Of a stretch of DNA of 64,000 nucleotides, positions 8,961 to 18,712 are shown piece by piece. A program made the translations under genes and the position numbers. The notes under the pieces are model-generated. The model was not told the DNA's origin and did no database searches. It was given only the letters and a program-made list of their open reading frames with translations. The DNA comes from Erythrobacteraceae bacterium (GTDB taxonomy: Bacteria > Pseudomonadota > Alphaproteobacteria > Sphingomonadales > Sphingomonadaceae). The stretch lies in the NCBI GenBank assembly GCA_027489065.1, contig JAIYAM010000015.1, positions 1 through 64,000 on the forward strand. The letters run 5' to 3'. How positions within the stretch are numbered: the stretch's first letter is position 1; the number at the start of each line of letters is the position of its first letter.

Positions 8961-9688
8961 CCGTCGGCAGAAACGCCGGCGCGCTGCCATTCGGGCAGGC
9001 GCGCGGAATCGAGTCCTTCGACCCTCAGGTGATCCACGGCAAAACCCAGCTCCGGATAGGCCGTCACCCGCCGAGCCTCGTCCGAGGCTTCGAGCGGCAC
9101 CACCACCAGCCGGCGGTTGACCTTCTGCCGCCAGTTCATCCGCGCGGTATTCTCCTGGCCGACGTAGCAGCCCTTGGTGAAGCTGACGCCATTGAGCTCG
9201 ACCGCATTGGTCTCCAGCCACAGGATGTCGCCCATCTCGCCGCGACCTTCCGGCACGCCGAGCGACAGGCGGTGGGCGAGCCAAGCGGCGTCGGCGCTCT
9301 CGCCCTCGGGCTCAGCCAACCAGCGATAGCCGAGTTCGCGCAGGCGCGGATCGAGCGATGCGCTGTCCTGCGGCGCAAGGCTCCAGTGGACGCCAAGGTT
9401 CTCGTCACGGGCGATCCCGATCTTCCGGCGCAGGCGGTACATCGCAAGGCGCTTCGCCAGCTCCTCGGCGTGCGCCGCCTCGCAATCGAGCAGCAGCGCA
9501 TCGCCATCACCCCACACGAGGAAATCGAACAGGTGCTTGCCCTGCGCCGAAAGCAGCGCGGCGTAGCAGGGCAGGGCACCTTTCGTGTCGTTGGTGACGA
9601 GGCCTTGCAGGAAGGCGGCGACATCCTCGCTCTCGTCGAGGGGAGAGAGACGGAGAATGGCGCGGGAGGTCAGCAGGGTTGCAGTCAT
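8957..9688 (-). CDS. YgfZ/GcvT-domain folate-binding (Fe-S) protein
   Basis: FLQGLVTND..., signature KGCYVGQENTARM. Confidence 0.9.
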   Translation of the reverse strand: MTATLLTSRAILRLSPLDESEDVAAFLQGLVTNDTKGALPCYAALLSAQGKHLFDFLVWGDGDALLLDCEAAHAEELAKRLAMYRLRRKIGIARDENLGVHWSLAPQDSASLDPRLRELGYRWLAEPEGESADAAWLAHRLSLGVPEGRGEMGDILWLETNAVELNGVSFTKGCYVGQENTARMNWRQKVNRRLVVVPLEASDEARRVTAYPELGFAVDHLRVEGLDSARLPEWQRAGVSADG

Positions 9689-9726
9689 GGGTGACAGATA
9701 GGCACGGGCAAAGCTAAGGGGAAGCC

Positions 9727-10764
9727 ATGACCGACCGCCTCACAATCCGCCGCCCCGACGACTGGCACCTGCACTTCCGCGACAATGCGATCATGCGCGA
9801 GGTGGTGCCTTACACCGCGCGGCAGTTCGCCCGCGCGATCGTGATGCCCAACCTCACCCCGCCGGTGACGACCACCGCGCTCGCCGCCGCCTACCGCGAG
9901 CGAATCATGGACGCCGTGCCGGAAGGCGTCAGCTTCACCCCGCTGATGACCTGCTACCTCACTGACAACACCGACGCCGACGATCTCGCACGCGGCGCTG
10001 GCGAGGGGGTGTTCACCGCGGCCAAGATGTACCCCGCCAACGCCACGACCAACTCGGCAGCGGGCGTCTCCAATGTCGAGAAGCTCTACCCTGTCCTCGC
10101 CCGGATGGAGGCCGAGGACATCGTGCTGTGCATCCACGGCGAGGTGACGGATCACAGCGTCGATGTGTTCGACCGCGAGAAAGAGTTCATCGACAGGCAC
10201 TTGCGCGGCATTGTTGCAGCCTTCCCGAAGCTCCGGGTTGTGTTCGAGCACATCACCACGAGTGATGCGGTCGATTTCGTGATGGAGGCGGGCGAGAACG
10301 TCGCCGCCACGATCACGCCGCAGCACCTCCATATCAACCGCAACGCGATGCTGGTCGGCGGCATCCAGCCCCACAATTACTGCCTGCCCGTCGCCAAGCG
10401 CGAGACGCATCGCCTGGCGCTTCGGGCAGCTGCCACAAGCGGTTCGCCGAAGTTCTTCCTCGGCACCGATTCGGCGCCGCACCTCAGGAAGGACAAGGAG
10501 AGCGCCTGCGGCTGCGCGGGCATCTTCGGCGCGCCCTATGCGCTCGAAAGTTATCTGACGGTGTTCGACGAGGAAGGGGCGCTCGACCGCTTCGAGGGCT
10601 TCGCCTCGCTCCACGGTCCGGCCTTCTACAAGCTCCCCGTGAACGAAGACAGCGTGACACTCGAGCGGGCCGAAGTGGCGGTGCCCCCGGTGCTGCACGT
10701 GAACGGCGAGGAAATCGTGCCGTGGCACGGCGGCCAGACGATCGGGTGGAAGTTCCTAGGCTGA
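9727..10764 (+). CDS. pyrC: Dihydroorotase
   Basis: RPDDWHLHFRDNAIMREVVPYTARQFARAIVMPNLTPPV; ITPQHLHINRN. Confidence 0.96.
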   Translation: MTDRLTIRRPDDWHLHFRDNAIMREVVPYTARQFARAIVMPNLTPPVTTTALAAAYRERIMDAVPEGVSFTPLMTCYLTDNTDADDLARGAGEGVFTAAKMYPANATTNSAAGVSNVEKLYPVLARMEAEDIVLCIHGEVTDHSVDVFDREKEFIDRHLRGIVAAFPKLRVVFEHITTSDAVDFVMEAGENVAATITPQHLHINRNAMLVGGIQPHNYCLPVAKRETHRLALRAAATSGSPKFFLGTDSAPHLRKDKESACGCAGIFGAPYALESYLTVFDEEGALDRFEGFASLHGPAFYKLPVNEDSVTLERAEVAVPPVLHVNGEEIVPWHGGQTIGWKFLG

Positions 10765-11676
10765 AGCGGCCTTGCGCTTGGCCCAAAGGTCCGAGGCGAA
10801 GATCGCCACCGCGATCCAGATCAGCACGAAGCTCACCAGCTTGACCGGCGCCAGGGGTTGTTCGAAAACGAACAGCCCGAGGAAGAACACGATCGTCGGC
10901 GCGAGGTACTGCAGGAAGCCGAGCGTCGAATAGTCCATCCGCCGCGCCGCCAGAGCGAACATCAGCAGCGGCACCGCAGTGACCACGCCGGAAAAAATGA
11001 TGAGTGTGTTCATCCACGCATCCTGCCCGAAGGATGATCCTTGCGGGCTGGCGGCATACCAGGCGGCGATGCCGGCGGCGACCGGGAGCAGGATGGCGCT
11101 CTCGATGGTGAGGCCGGGGAGCGAGCCGACGGCAACCTGTTTGCGAACAAGGCCATAGAGCGCAAAGCTGAAGCCCAGCGTGAGGCTGATCCACAGGCTT
11201 GTCAGCGCGCCTGCGGCCAGCAGGGCCACCGCGATGGCAGCGATGGCGACCGCGAGCCACTGGCGGCGCGACAGCGTCTCGCCGAGCACCAGCGTGCCGA
11301 GCAGCACGTTCAGGAGCGGGTTGAGGTAATAGCCGATCGAGGTCGCATAGACCTCGCCTGCCATGATCGCCCAGATGTAGACGAACCAGTTGATCCCGAT
11401 CAGCACTGAGCTCGCCAGCAGCGCGAGCAGGCTGCGGGGCGACTTGAGCGCGGCGAGCAGCTCGGGGAACTGGCGGCGCACGGCGACGATCACGAGGCAC
11501 AGCGGCAAGGTCCAGATGATCCGCCAGCCGACGAACTCGAAGGCGGGGACGCTCTTCACCAGCATCAGATAGAGCGGGAGGAAGCCCCAGATCAGGTAGG
11601 CTCCCAGCGCCGGGGCAAGGCCGGAGGCGAATGGTCCAGAAGCTTCCGGGGTCGGCGCGGGGGAGGGGCTGGTCAT
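10756..11676 (-). CDS. rarD: EamA/RarD family permease
   Basis: GLAPALGAYLIWGFLPLYLMLVKSVPAFEFVGWRIIWTLPLC; multiple TM segments. Confidence 0.9.
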   Translation of the reverse strand: MTSPSPAPTPEASGPFASGLAPALGAYLIWGFLPLYLMLVKSVPAFEFVGWRIIWTLPLCLVIVAVRRQFPELLAALKSPRSLLALLASSVLIGINWFVYIWAIMAGEVYATSIGYYLNPLLNVLLGTLVLGETLSRRQWLAVAIAAIAVALLAAGALTSLWISLTLGFSFALYGLVRKQVAVGSLPGLTIESAILLPVAAGIAAWYAASPQGSSFGQDAWMNTLIIFSGVVTAVPLLMFALAARRMDYSTLGFLQYLAPTIVFFLGLFVFEQPLAPVKLVSFVLIWIAVAIFASDLWAKRKAASA

Positions 11677-11778
11677 GTCGCGGCGGCGTTAGGGCCCGCA
11701 AGCGTGCGGCGCAAGCGGCGGCGCGGATGAACCGCGACTGTCGGGTCGGCTGCCGATTCGTTCAGATTGGAAGCGCTA

Positions 11779-11961
11779 ATGATTAACAACATTCAGGAGA
11801 CTCGGAAGCACCCGCCGTGGTGCCGGACCGGGTTTCACAATCTTGCGGTCACATCCCACCATGTGGTCGCCGGCGTGGTAGCCTTCGTGCCGCCGCGGGA
11901 AACGCCTCCGGGGTCGGGCGACACCGGGGGCGTTTCCACGCCTGCGTCAGGCGCAAATTAA
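11779..11961 (+). other. Candidate short leader ORF with a strong hairpin (11898-11937)
   Basis: MINNIQETRKHPPWCRTGFHNLAVTSHHVVAGVVAF...; GGAAACGCCTCCGG/CCGGGGGCGTTTCC 14-bp stem inside its 3' part. Confidence 0.35.
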
Positions 11962-11984
11962 CCATCATCTGCCATGGCGGCAGG

Positions 11985-12719
11985 ATGGCCCGTGCTTTTG
12001 CCATTCTCCTGCTGTGCCTCGGTGCCGCCGCCTGCGGGCGGAGCGCGCCCGATACGCCTGCCGATGATCCGGTGATCGCCCAGGACCCGGTGATCGCCCG
12101 GGCGCTCCACGATCCCTTGATGAGCGACCCCGATCTGGCCAGCCGCAACGAGGCCAATGCCGCTCTGGGCTTTCCCGACAGCCATGCCCTGCCGGTGCTG
12201 CGCGCGTCGGGCGAGGATGCACAGGCGGTGCGCGAGGCGATGCGGCTCGAACTGCTCGCAAGTGGCCCGATCGCGGAACTCCCGAAGGTGAGCGCGGGCG
12301 GGGGCGGTCCTCCGCTTGGCCCGATGTCGAGCGCGCAGGACCTGCTCGCTGCGGTCAGTGCGCCGGAGGGATGCGCCGCGCGGCTCAGGGAGGACTTCGC
12401 GCTCGCCGCCAGCCTGCCGCCTGTTGCGTTGATCCCTCCGGGAGCGATGGTGATGCAGGCGGCCGGGTCCGACGCGCCGGGCTGCGCCTTGCGGATCATC
12501 CGTTACCGCAGCGCCGCGCCGCCGGACGACCTCTTGCAGTATCAATTCACCCGCGCGGTGCGCGCGGGGCTTGCCGCGGCGCTCCATGAGGGCCGTGTCG
12601 CAGCGCAGGGCAAGGACGGCGCGCGGCTGACGGCTCACGTCCGCCCGGCGCCCCACGGCATGAACGGCGTCACGCTGGTCTACCTCGCGCCCCGCAATCG
12701 CAGTCCGGCAGTCCCTTAG
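11985..12719 (+). CDS. Hypothetical lipoprotein
   Basis: MARAFAILLLCLGAAACGRSAPD lipobox. Confidence 0.65.
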   Translation: MARAFAILLLCLGAAACGRSAPDTPADDPVIAQDPVIARALHDPLMSDPDLASRNEANAALGFPDSHALPVLRASGEDAQAVREAMRLELLASGPIAELPKVSAGGGGPPLGPMSSAQDLLAAVSAPEGCAARLREDFALAASLPPVALIPPGAMVMQAAGSDAPGCALRIIRYRSAAPPDDLLQYQFTRAVRAGLAAALHEGRVAAQGKDGARLTAHVRPAPHGMNGVTLVYLAPRNRSPAVP

Positions 12720-14140
12720 GGCCTGAGCCCGACATTGATCGTCGCGCGCGGCTGGTCGTTTTCCGTGCTGGCGACCGGATAAGCGCAGTAATCGGCCGCG
12801 TAATAGGCCGCCGGGCGGTGGTTGCCGGACAGGCCCACTCCGCCGAACGGGGCCTTGGACGAGGCGCCGTTGGTCGGCCCGTTCCAGTTGATGATTCCCG
12901 CCCGCACATTCGCCCAGAACCGCCCGTAATCATCGGGCGAGCCGCCGATCAGCGAGGCCGAAAGGCCGAAGCGGGTGTTGTTCGCCTCGGTGATCGCGGT
13001 GTCGAGATCGGGGACGCGGATCACCTGCAACACGGGTCCGAACAGTTCGATGTCCGGCCGGTCGGGCACGTCGGTCACGTCAAGGATGCCGGGGCTGAGG
13101 AAGGGCAGATCGGGCACGGTGCGGCGCATGTGCAGCAGCGGCCGCGCGCCTGCGGTGATCAGCGCGAGGAAGCTTTCGGAGAGGCCGTCGGCGGTCTCGT
13201 TGTCGATCACCGGCCCCATGAAGGGCTGCGGCTCGCCGAGCGGATCGCCGATCATCAGCTTGCGCGTCAGCGGAACGAGCTCGGCCATCAGCGGCTCGTA
13301 CATGCTCTCGACCACGATCAGCCGCCGCGCGGCAGTGCAGCGTTGCCCGGCGCTGGTGAAGGCGCTTTGCACCACCAGCGTCGCGGCATCGGTGAGCTTG
13401 GGGGTCTCGATGACGACGATCGGGTTGTTGCCGCCCATCTCGAGCGCGACGATCTTGCCCGGATTGGCGGCCAGCTTACGGTTGATCGCGATGCCGGCAT
13501 TCGCCGATCCGGTGAACAGCACCCCGTCGATCCCCGGGTGGGCGACCAGCGCCTTGCCTTCCTCCGGCCCGCCGACGAGCAGCTGGATCACGTCCTCGGG
13601 CACGCCGGCGCGGTGGAAAGCGCTGACCAGCGCCTCGCCCACCGCCGGGGTCTTTTCCGAAGGCTTGAAGATCACCGCGTTGCCGGCGATCAGCGCCGGG
13701 ACGATGTGGCCGTTGGGCAGGTGCGCGGGGAAGTTGTAGGGGCCGAGCACCGCCATCACCCCGTGCGGCTTGTGGCGCAGCGCGGCGCTCGAGCCGATCC
13801 CGGCGTCGAGCTTCTTCTTGCCCGTTCGCTCGGCATAGGCCTGGACCGCGATGTCGACCTTGTTCACCACCGCGTCGACTTCGGTGCGCGCTTCCCACAG
13901 GGGCTTGCCGGCCTCGCGCGCGATCAGCTCGGCGAGTTCCTCGCCTTCGCGGCGCACGAGGTTGGAGAAGGTGCGCAGCACCTCGATGCGGTCGGTGAGC
14001 GAGCGTGCCGCCCAGGCCGCCCAGGCCCGGCGCGCGCGCGAAACCGCCGCCTCGACATCGCCAACCGGCCCGCGCCACAGCTCCTCGCCGCTCGCAGGCT
14101 CGGTGGAAATCAGGATTCTGTCGGTCTGGTCCCCGGTCAT
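12716..14140 (-). CDS. astD: Succinylglutamate-semialdehyde dehydrogenase
   Basis: ALDH fold: GPYNFPAHLPNGHIVPALIAGN, FTGSANAG, GQRCTAARRLIV, GNHRPAAYYAADYCAYPVAS ending typical of AstD. Confidence 0.88.
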   Translation of the reverse strand: MTGDQTDRILISTEPASGEELWRGPVGDVEAAVSRARRAWAAWAARSLTDRIEVLRTFSNLVRREGEELAELIAREAGKPLWEARTEVDAVVNKVDIAVQAYAERTGKKKLDAGIGSSAALRHKPHGVMAVLGPYNFPAHLPNGHIVPALIAGNAVIFKPSEKTPAVGEALVSAFHRAGVPEDVIQLLVGGPEEGKALVAHPGIDGVLFTGSANAGIAINRKLAANPGKIVALEMGGNNPIVVIETPKLTDAATLVVQSAFTSAGQRCTAARRLIVVESMYEPLMAELVPLTRKLMIGDPLGEPQPFMGPVIDNETADGLSESFLALITAGARPLLHMRRTVPDLPFLSPGILDVTDVPDRPDIELFGPVLQVIRVPDLDTAITEANNTRFGLSASLIGGSPDDYGRFWANVRAGIINWNGPTNGASSKAPFGGVGLSGNHRPAAYYAADYCAYPVASTENDQPRATINVGLRP

Positions 14141-14229
14141 TCGGCCGTTATCCGCCGTTCTCTCTCGCCCTCGTTCCCGTCAGGCGCCCTAATGCGGAGC
14201 GCGAGGAAAAGATAGGGCAAAGGCGCGGC

Positions 14230-15642
14230 TCAGGCATGGCCCTGAGGCACAGGGGCGGTGCCGTGGGCCGCGCCCATGCGCCTGAGGGCAGCGACCTTGG
14301 CGTGGAGCGGCGACCAGTCGTCGCCTTGCGCGATGGCGTCCCAGATCGCTTCGACCTCGTCGATCAGCATCGACTGCGGCGCGGCGTCCGACCAGTAGTC
14401 GTGCGTGTCGCCGACCGGCTGATAGGCCGCCAGCGCCTCGCCGAACGCGCCCTCGGGCTCGCCCCTGCCGCCGCGGTGCGCGAAGAAGAAGGCGTCAGGC
14501 TGGGCCTTGCTCTCCCGCATCGCGGCCTCGCAGGCGGCGACAAGCTGCGTGTCGGCCTCGAGGCCTTGCGACACCACGCCCAGCCGCCAGCACCAGCGCC
14601 GCGCCACCGCCGCCATGTAGAGCGGCCCGAAGCGCTCGAGCGCGGCGACCAGCGGCGCGGTCTCGGCATGGAGACGCAGCGCCACGGCAAGCTGTCCGCA
14701 GTTCCAGTGCAGCGCTTCGGGCTGGCGGCCGAAGGCGTAGAGCCCGGCGTGGTCGAAATAGGCGGCGGTGAAGCCCGGCTCCCATTCCGGCAGCCAGCGC
14801 CACGGGCCGTAATCGAAGCTTTCGCCGGTGATGTTCATGTTGTCGGTGTTGAGCACGCCGTGGACAAAGCCCGCCACCATGTAGCTCGCCGCCAGATCGG
14901 CCATGCGCTCGACCACGTTATGCATCAGGCGGATGGCAGGCTCGTCGCGGCCCGGGGCGTCCTCGGGCGGGGGCGGGCCGGGGAACTGCGCGAGGCAGTA
15001 GTCGATCAGCTCGGCCATCTCGTCGGCCGCTTCCAATGCGAGCAGCCGCTGGAAGGTGCCGATGCGGATGTGCGAGTGGCTGAGCCGCACCATCACGGCG
15101 GACCGCGTGGGCGAGGGCTCGTCATTGCGCCACAGGTTCTCGCCCGTCTCGATCACGGAGAACGTCTTCGAGGTGTTGACGCCGAGTGCTTCGAGCATCT
15201 CGGTGGCGAGGATTTCCCGCACCGCGCCCTTCAGCGTCAGACGGCCATCGCCGGCGCGGCTCCACGGGGTGGTGCCCGAACCCTTGGTGCCGAGGTCCAT
15301 CAGGCGCCCGTCGCTGCCACGCATCTGCGCGAACAGGAACCCCCGCCCGTCGCCGATCTCGGGATTGTACACGCGGAACTGGTGCCCGTGGTAACGCAGC
15401 GCGAGCGGCTGGGGGAGATTGCCTTCAAGCGGCTGGAAGCGCCCGAAATGCGCAGCCCAATCGTCATCGGAGAGGCCAGCGAGGCCCACGCTCGCCGCCG
15501 CGCGGTCATTGCGGAAGCGGATCACGGTTTGCGGGAAGTCCGCCGGGGCGACCGGATCGCCCAGCCATCCGGCAAGCTGGAGGATCGCCGGATCGGGGCG
15601 ATAGGTTGCAGATTCATCCGACAGTTGCACAGGCTCGCTCAT
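14230..15642 (-). CDS. selO: SelO/YdiU family protein adenylyltransferase
   Basis: LALRYHGHQFRVYNPEIGDGRGFLFAQ, KGSGTTPWSRAGDGRLTLKGAVRE, FVHGVLNTDNMNITGESFDYGPW. Confidence 0.92.
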   Translation of the reverse strand: MSEPVQLSDESATYRPDPAILQLAGWLGDPVAPADFPQTVIRFRNDRAAASVGLAGLSDDDWAAHFGRFQPLEGNLPQPLALRYHGHQFRVYNPEIGDGRGFLFAQMRGSDGRLMDLGTKGSGTTPWSRAGDGRLTLKGAVREILATEMLEALGVNTSKTFSVIETGENLWRNDEPSPTRSAVMVRLSHSHIRIGTFQRLLALEAADEMAELIDYCLAQFPGPPPPEDAPGRDEPAIRLMHNVVERMADLAASYMVAGFVHGVLNTDNMNITGESFDYGPWRWLPEWEPGFTAAYFDHAGLYAFGRQPEALHWNCGQLAVALRLHAETAPLVAALERFGPLYMAAVARRWCWRLGVVSQGLEADTQLVAACEAAMRESKAQPDAFFFAHRGGRGEPEGAFGEALAAYQPVGDTHDYWSDAAPQSMLIDEVEAIWDAIAQGDDWSPLHAKVAALRRMGAAHGTAPVPQGHA

Positions 15643-15715
15643 CCCGCGATAGTGGGCGGGAAGCTCGGCAGGCGCAAGCCGCCGGGAGGGCAGCTCAAGG
15701 GGATTATCGGCGCCG

Positions 15716-16582
15716 ATGGCCGCATTGTACGAAGACCGCTTCTGGACCAGCAGCGACGGACTCAGTCTGCATTACCGCAATTATGCCGGGCCGGAGGGCT
15801 CGACGAAGCTGCCGGTGCTGTGCCTCCACGGCCTGACTCGCAACGCGCGCGATTTCGCCGGGCTGGCCGAGGCGCTCGCCGCCACCCGCCGGGTGATCGT
15901 CCCCTCGATGCGCGGGCGCGGGCAGAGCGCCTATGCGGCGGATTCGGACACCTACACGCCGATCACCTATGTCGCCGATGTCGAAAAGCTGCTGGCCGAG
16001 CTGGAGGTCACCCGCTTTGTCGCGGTCGGCACCTCGATGGGCGGGCTGATGACGATGCTGATGGCGGCGATGAAGCCGGGGCGGATCGCAGGCGTCGTGA
16101 TGAACGACATCGGCCCCGAGGTCGACCCGAGCGGCGTCGCGCGCATCGCCGGCTATGTCGGGCAGGGGAGGAGCTATCCCACCTGGGTCCACGCCGCGCG
16201 CGGGCTTGCCGAGGCGCATGGCGCATCCTTCCCCGACTACGATCTCGACCAGTGGCTCGAGCTTACCAAGCGCACCATGGTGGTGAGCCAGAACGGGCGC
16301 ATCGTCTTCGACTACGACATGGCCATCGCCGAACCCTTCGCCAAGCCCGGCAATGCCGCGCCGCCCGATCTGTGGCAGGCCTACGAGGCGCTGCGGGACG
16401 TGCCGATGCTGCTGGTGCGCGGCGAGCTGTCCGACCTCATCAGCCCCGCGACGGTCGAGCAGATGAAGGTGCGCAACCCTGCCATGCGGACCATCACCGT
16501 GCCGCGCGTCGGCCATGCCCCGACGCTCGACGAACCCGAGGTGCGCGCTGCGATCGCCGCGCTGCTGGACGGGGTGGAGTGA
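15716..16582 (+). CDS. Alpha/beta fold hydrolase
   Basis: LCLHGLTRNARDFAGLAEALA, nucleophile elbow VGTSMGGLM, VGHAPTLDEPE. Confidence 0.9.
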   Translation: MAALYEDRFWTSSDGLSLHYRNYAGPEGSTKLPVLCLHGLTRNARDFAGLAEALAATRRVIVPSMRGRGQSAYAADSDTYTPITYVADVEKLLAELEVTRFVAVGTSMGGLMTMLMAAMKPGRIAGVVMNDIGPEVDPSGVARIAGYVGQGRSYPTWVHAARGLAEAHGASFPDYDLDQWLELTKRTMVVSQNGRIVFDYDMAIAEPFAKPGNAAPPDLWQAYEALRDVPMLLVRGELSDLISPATVEQMKVRNPAMRTITVPRVGHAPTLDEPEVRAAIAALLDGVE

Positions 16583-17724
16583 GCCAGCCCGCGGGGCCAA
16601 GCGCCCCCCGCATACTGCATTGCCACTCAACCTTCGCCGCCGGGGGCAAGGAGGTGCGCAGCGTGCGGATGATGAACGCCTGGGGGGCGAGGGCAGAGCA
16701 CGCCGTCGTCTCGGCCGAACCGCAGGCGATGGCCGCCGCCGCGATGATCGCGCCCGGCGTCCCCGCCCGCTACCCGAAGGACTTTCCTTCGCTGACGGGT
16801 CGCCCCACCCCCGGCCGCCTCGCCAGCCTCGCCCGGGCGATGCAGGGCCATGACCTCGTGTGCACCTACAATTGGGGCGCGATGGACGTGGTGATGGCGC
16901 ACCGGGTCTTTTCCCGCGCCATGGACCTGCCGCCGCTGATCCACCACGAGGACGGCTTCAACGAGGACGAGGCGGACGGCCTGAAGCCGGCACGCAACCT
17001 CTACCGCCGCGCTGCGCTGCGGAGCGCGGCACGGCTGATCGTCCCCTCCACCGTGCTCGAGGGCGTCGCCCGCGAGGTGTGGCACCAGCCGGAAGGGCGC
17101 CTCCTCAGGATCCCCAACGGCATCGACACCGCCGCCTTCGCTGCGCCGCCCGATCCGGCCGCGCTGTCCTTGCGCAAATCCGGGGGCGAGTTCTGGGTCG
17201 GCACGCTGGCGGGCCTGCGCGCGGTCAAGCGCCTCCCCGATCTCGTCGCTGCCTTTGCCGCCCTGCCGCCCGAATGGCACCTCGTGATCTGCGGCGAGGG
17301 GCCGGAGCGCGCCGCCATCCTCGCTGCCGCCGCAGCGCTCGGGATCGAGGCACGCGTCCACCTGCCCGGCGCGGTCGATCCGGCGCGGGTGGTCGGCTTG
17401 TTCGACATCTTCGCGCTGTCCTCCGCCTCCGAGCAGTTCCCGCTCTCGGTGGTGGAGGCGATGGCCGCCGGGCTGCCGGTGGCCGCGCCCGATGTGGGCG
17501 ACGTGCGCGATATCCTGTCGGAGCCGAACCGCGCCTTCGTGGCGCCGCGGGGGGACACGCCTGCGCTCGGCAAGGCGCTGGCCGCGCTCGCCGCGGACCC
17601 CGGATTACGGGCAAGCCTCGGCGCCGCCAATGCCGCGCGGGCGCGGGCCGAATTCGATTTTGCCGCCATGCTGGCCCGCTATGAGGCGGCCTATTCGGAC
17701 GCGATGGGCCGGGGCTTCCCGTGA
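16579..17724 (+). CDS. Glycosyltransferase (GT4-like)
   Basis: GTG start at 16579 overlapping previous TGA; LHCHSTFAAGGKEVRS..., VICGEGPERAAILAAA, SASEQFPLSVVEAMAAGLPVAAPDVGDV. Confidence 0.88.
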   Translation: MSQPAGPSAPRILHCHSTFAAGGKEVRSVRMMNAWGARAEHAVVSAEPQAMAAAAMIAPGVPARYPKDFPSLTGRPTPGRLASLARAMQGHDLVCTYNWGAMDVVMAHRVFSRAMDLPPLIHHEDGFNEDEADGLKPARNLYRRAALRSAARLIVPSTVLEGVAREVWHQPEGRLLRIPNGIDTAAFAAPPDPAALSLRKSGGEFWVGTLAGLRAVKRLPDLVAAFAALPPEWHLVICGEGPERAAILAAAAALGIEARVHLPGAVDPARVVGLFDIFALSSASEQFPLSVVEAMAAGLPVAAPDVGDVRDILSEPNRAFVAPRGDTPALGKALAALAADPGLRASLGAANAARARAEFDFAAMLARYEAAYSDAMGRGFP

Positions 17725-17900
17725 CCGCTCGGCCAAGCGTGCGCTTCATCACCCGTTCAATTCTGGTCCGCCAAGCCGCGCACGCGTCCCGTGCCATTGC
17801 GCGCGAGGCTGCACCTGCCTAAAGAGCGCGGCACACGCCCGGCCCGGTCCGCGGCGCCAGATACGACGACAGACACGACGACAAGGATCACTAGCTCCCC

Positions 17901-18704
17901 ATGGCGCGCACTCCGACCATTACTCCTGCTTCCCCCGGCCCGTCGCACGAGGACGAGGTGCTGATCCGCGAGATCGACGAGGCGGTGCGCGAGGACGCGC
18001 TCTACCAGTTCATGCGCGATCACGGGTTGAAGGTTCTGGGCGCGATCATCCTCGGCGTCGCCGCGCTGGGCGGCTATCTCGTGTGGGATCACTTCGCCGA
18101 ACAGAAGCTGGAAAAGCAGTCCGAAACCCTCATTGCCGCGCTCGACGCAGCCGGGGCGCAGGACCTGACGGGCGCCTCCGACAAGGTCGGCCCGCTGCTT
18201 GCCGATGGCAATTCCGACGGCGCGCGCACCGCGGCGCGCTTCGTCCAGGCCGCCGCCGCCATCGAGCAGGGCGACAATGCCAAGGCGACCGGGCTCTACC
18301 GCGAGATCGCGAAGGACGACAGCGCCCCGCCGGCGCTGCGCGACCTTGCCAAGATCCGCGACGTCAGCCTCAACTACGACACAATGAAGCCCGCCGACGT
18401 GATCGCGCAGCTTTCGCCGCTCGCGGTCCCGGGCAACCCCTGGTTCGGCAGCGCCGGCGAACTTGTCGCGATGGCCCAGGTCGAAAACGGCAACCGCGGC
18501 GCGGCGGGCAAGATTTTCGCCAATATCGCCAAGGACGAGAGCCAGCCCGAAACCCTGCGCTCGCGCGCACGCCAGATGGCCGGGCTGATGGGGGTCGACG
18601 CGATTGTCGATGTGAAGAAACTGCTCAAGGATGAAGGGGTCGCGTCCCAGGATGATGCCCCCGCCGCGCCCGATGCGGCAGGCAGCGCGGCTGGGACCGA
18701 ATAG
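17901..18704 (+). CDS. YfgM-like tetratricopeptide/ancillary membrane protein
   Basis: N-terminal cytosol plus one TM (GAIILGVAALGGYLVW), Ala-rich helical repeats; directly upstream of a BamB-like gene. Confidence 0.7.
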   Translation: MARTPTITPASPGPSHEDEVLIREIDEAVREDALYQFMRDHGLKVLGAIILGVAALGGYLVWDHFAEQKLEKQSETLIAALDAAGAQDLTGASDKVGPLLADGNSDGARTAARFVQAAAAIEQGDNAKATGLYREIAKDDSAPPALRDLAKIRDVSLNYDTMKPADVIAQLSPLAVPGNPWFGSAGELVAMAQVENGNRGAAGKIFANIAKDESQPETLRSRARQMAGLMGVDAIVDVKKLLKDEGVASQDDAPAAPDAAGSAAGTE

Positions 18705-18712
18705 GACGAGGG

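Noticed and set aside
14005-16578. N-terminal 858 codons of the 1239-aa ORF ending at 17724
   Set aside because: Runs antisense through selO and out of frame through the hydrolase; the real glycosyltransferase starts at GTG 16579
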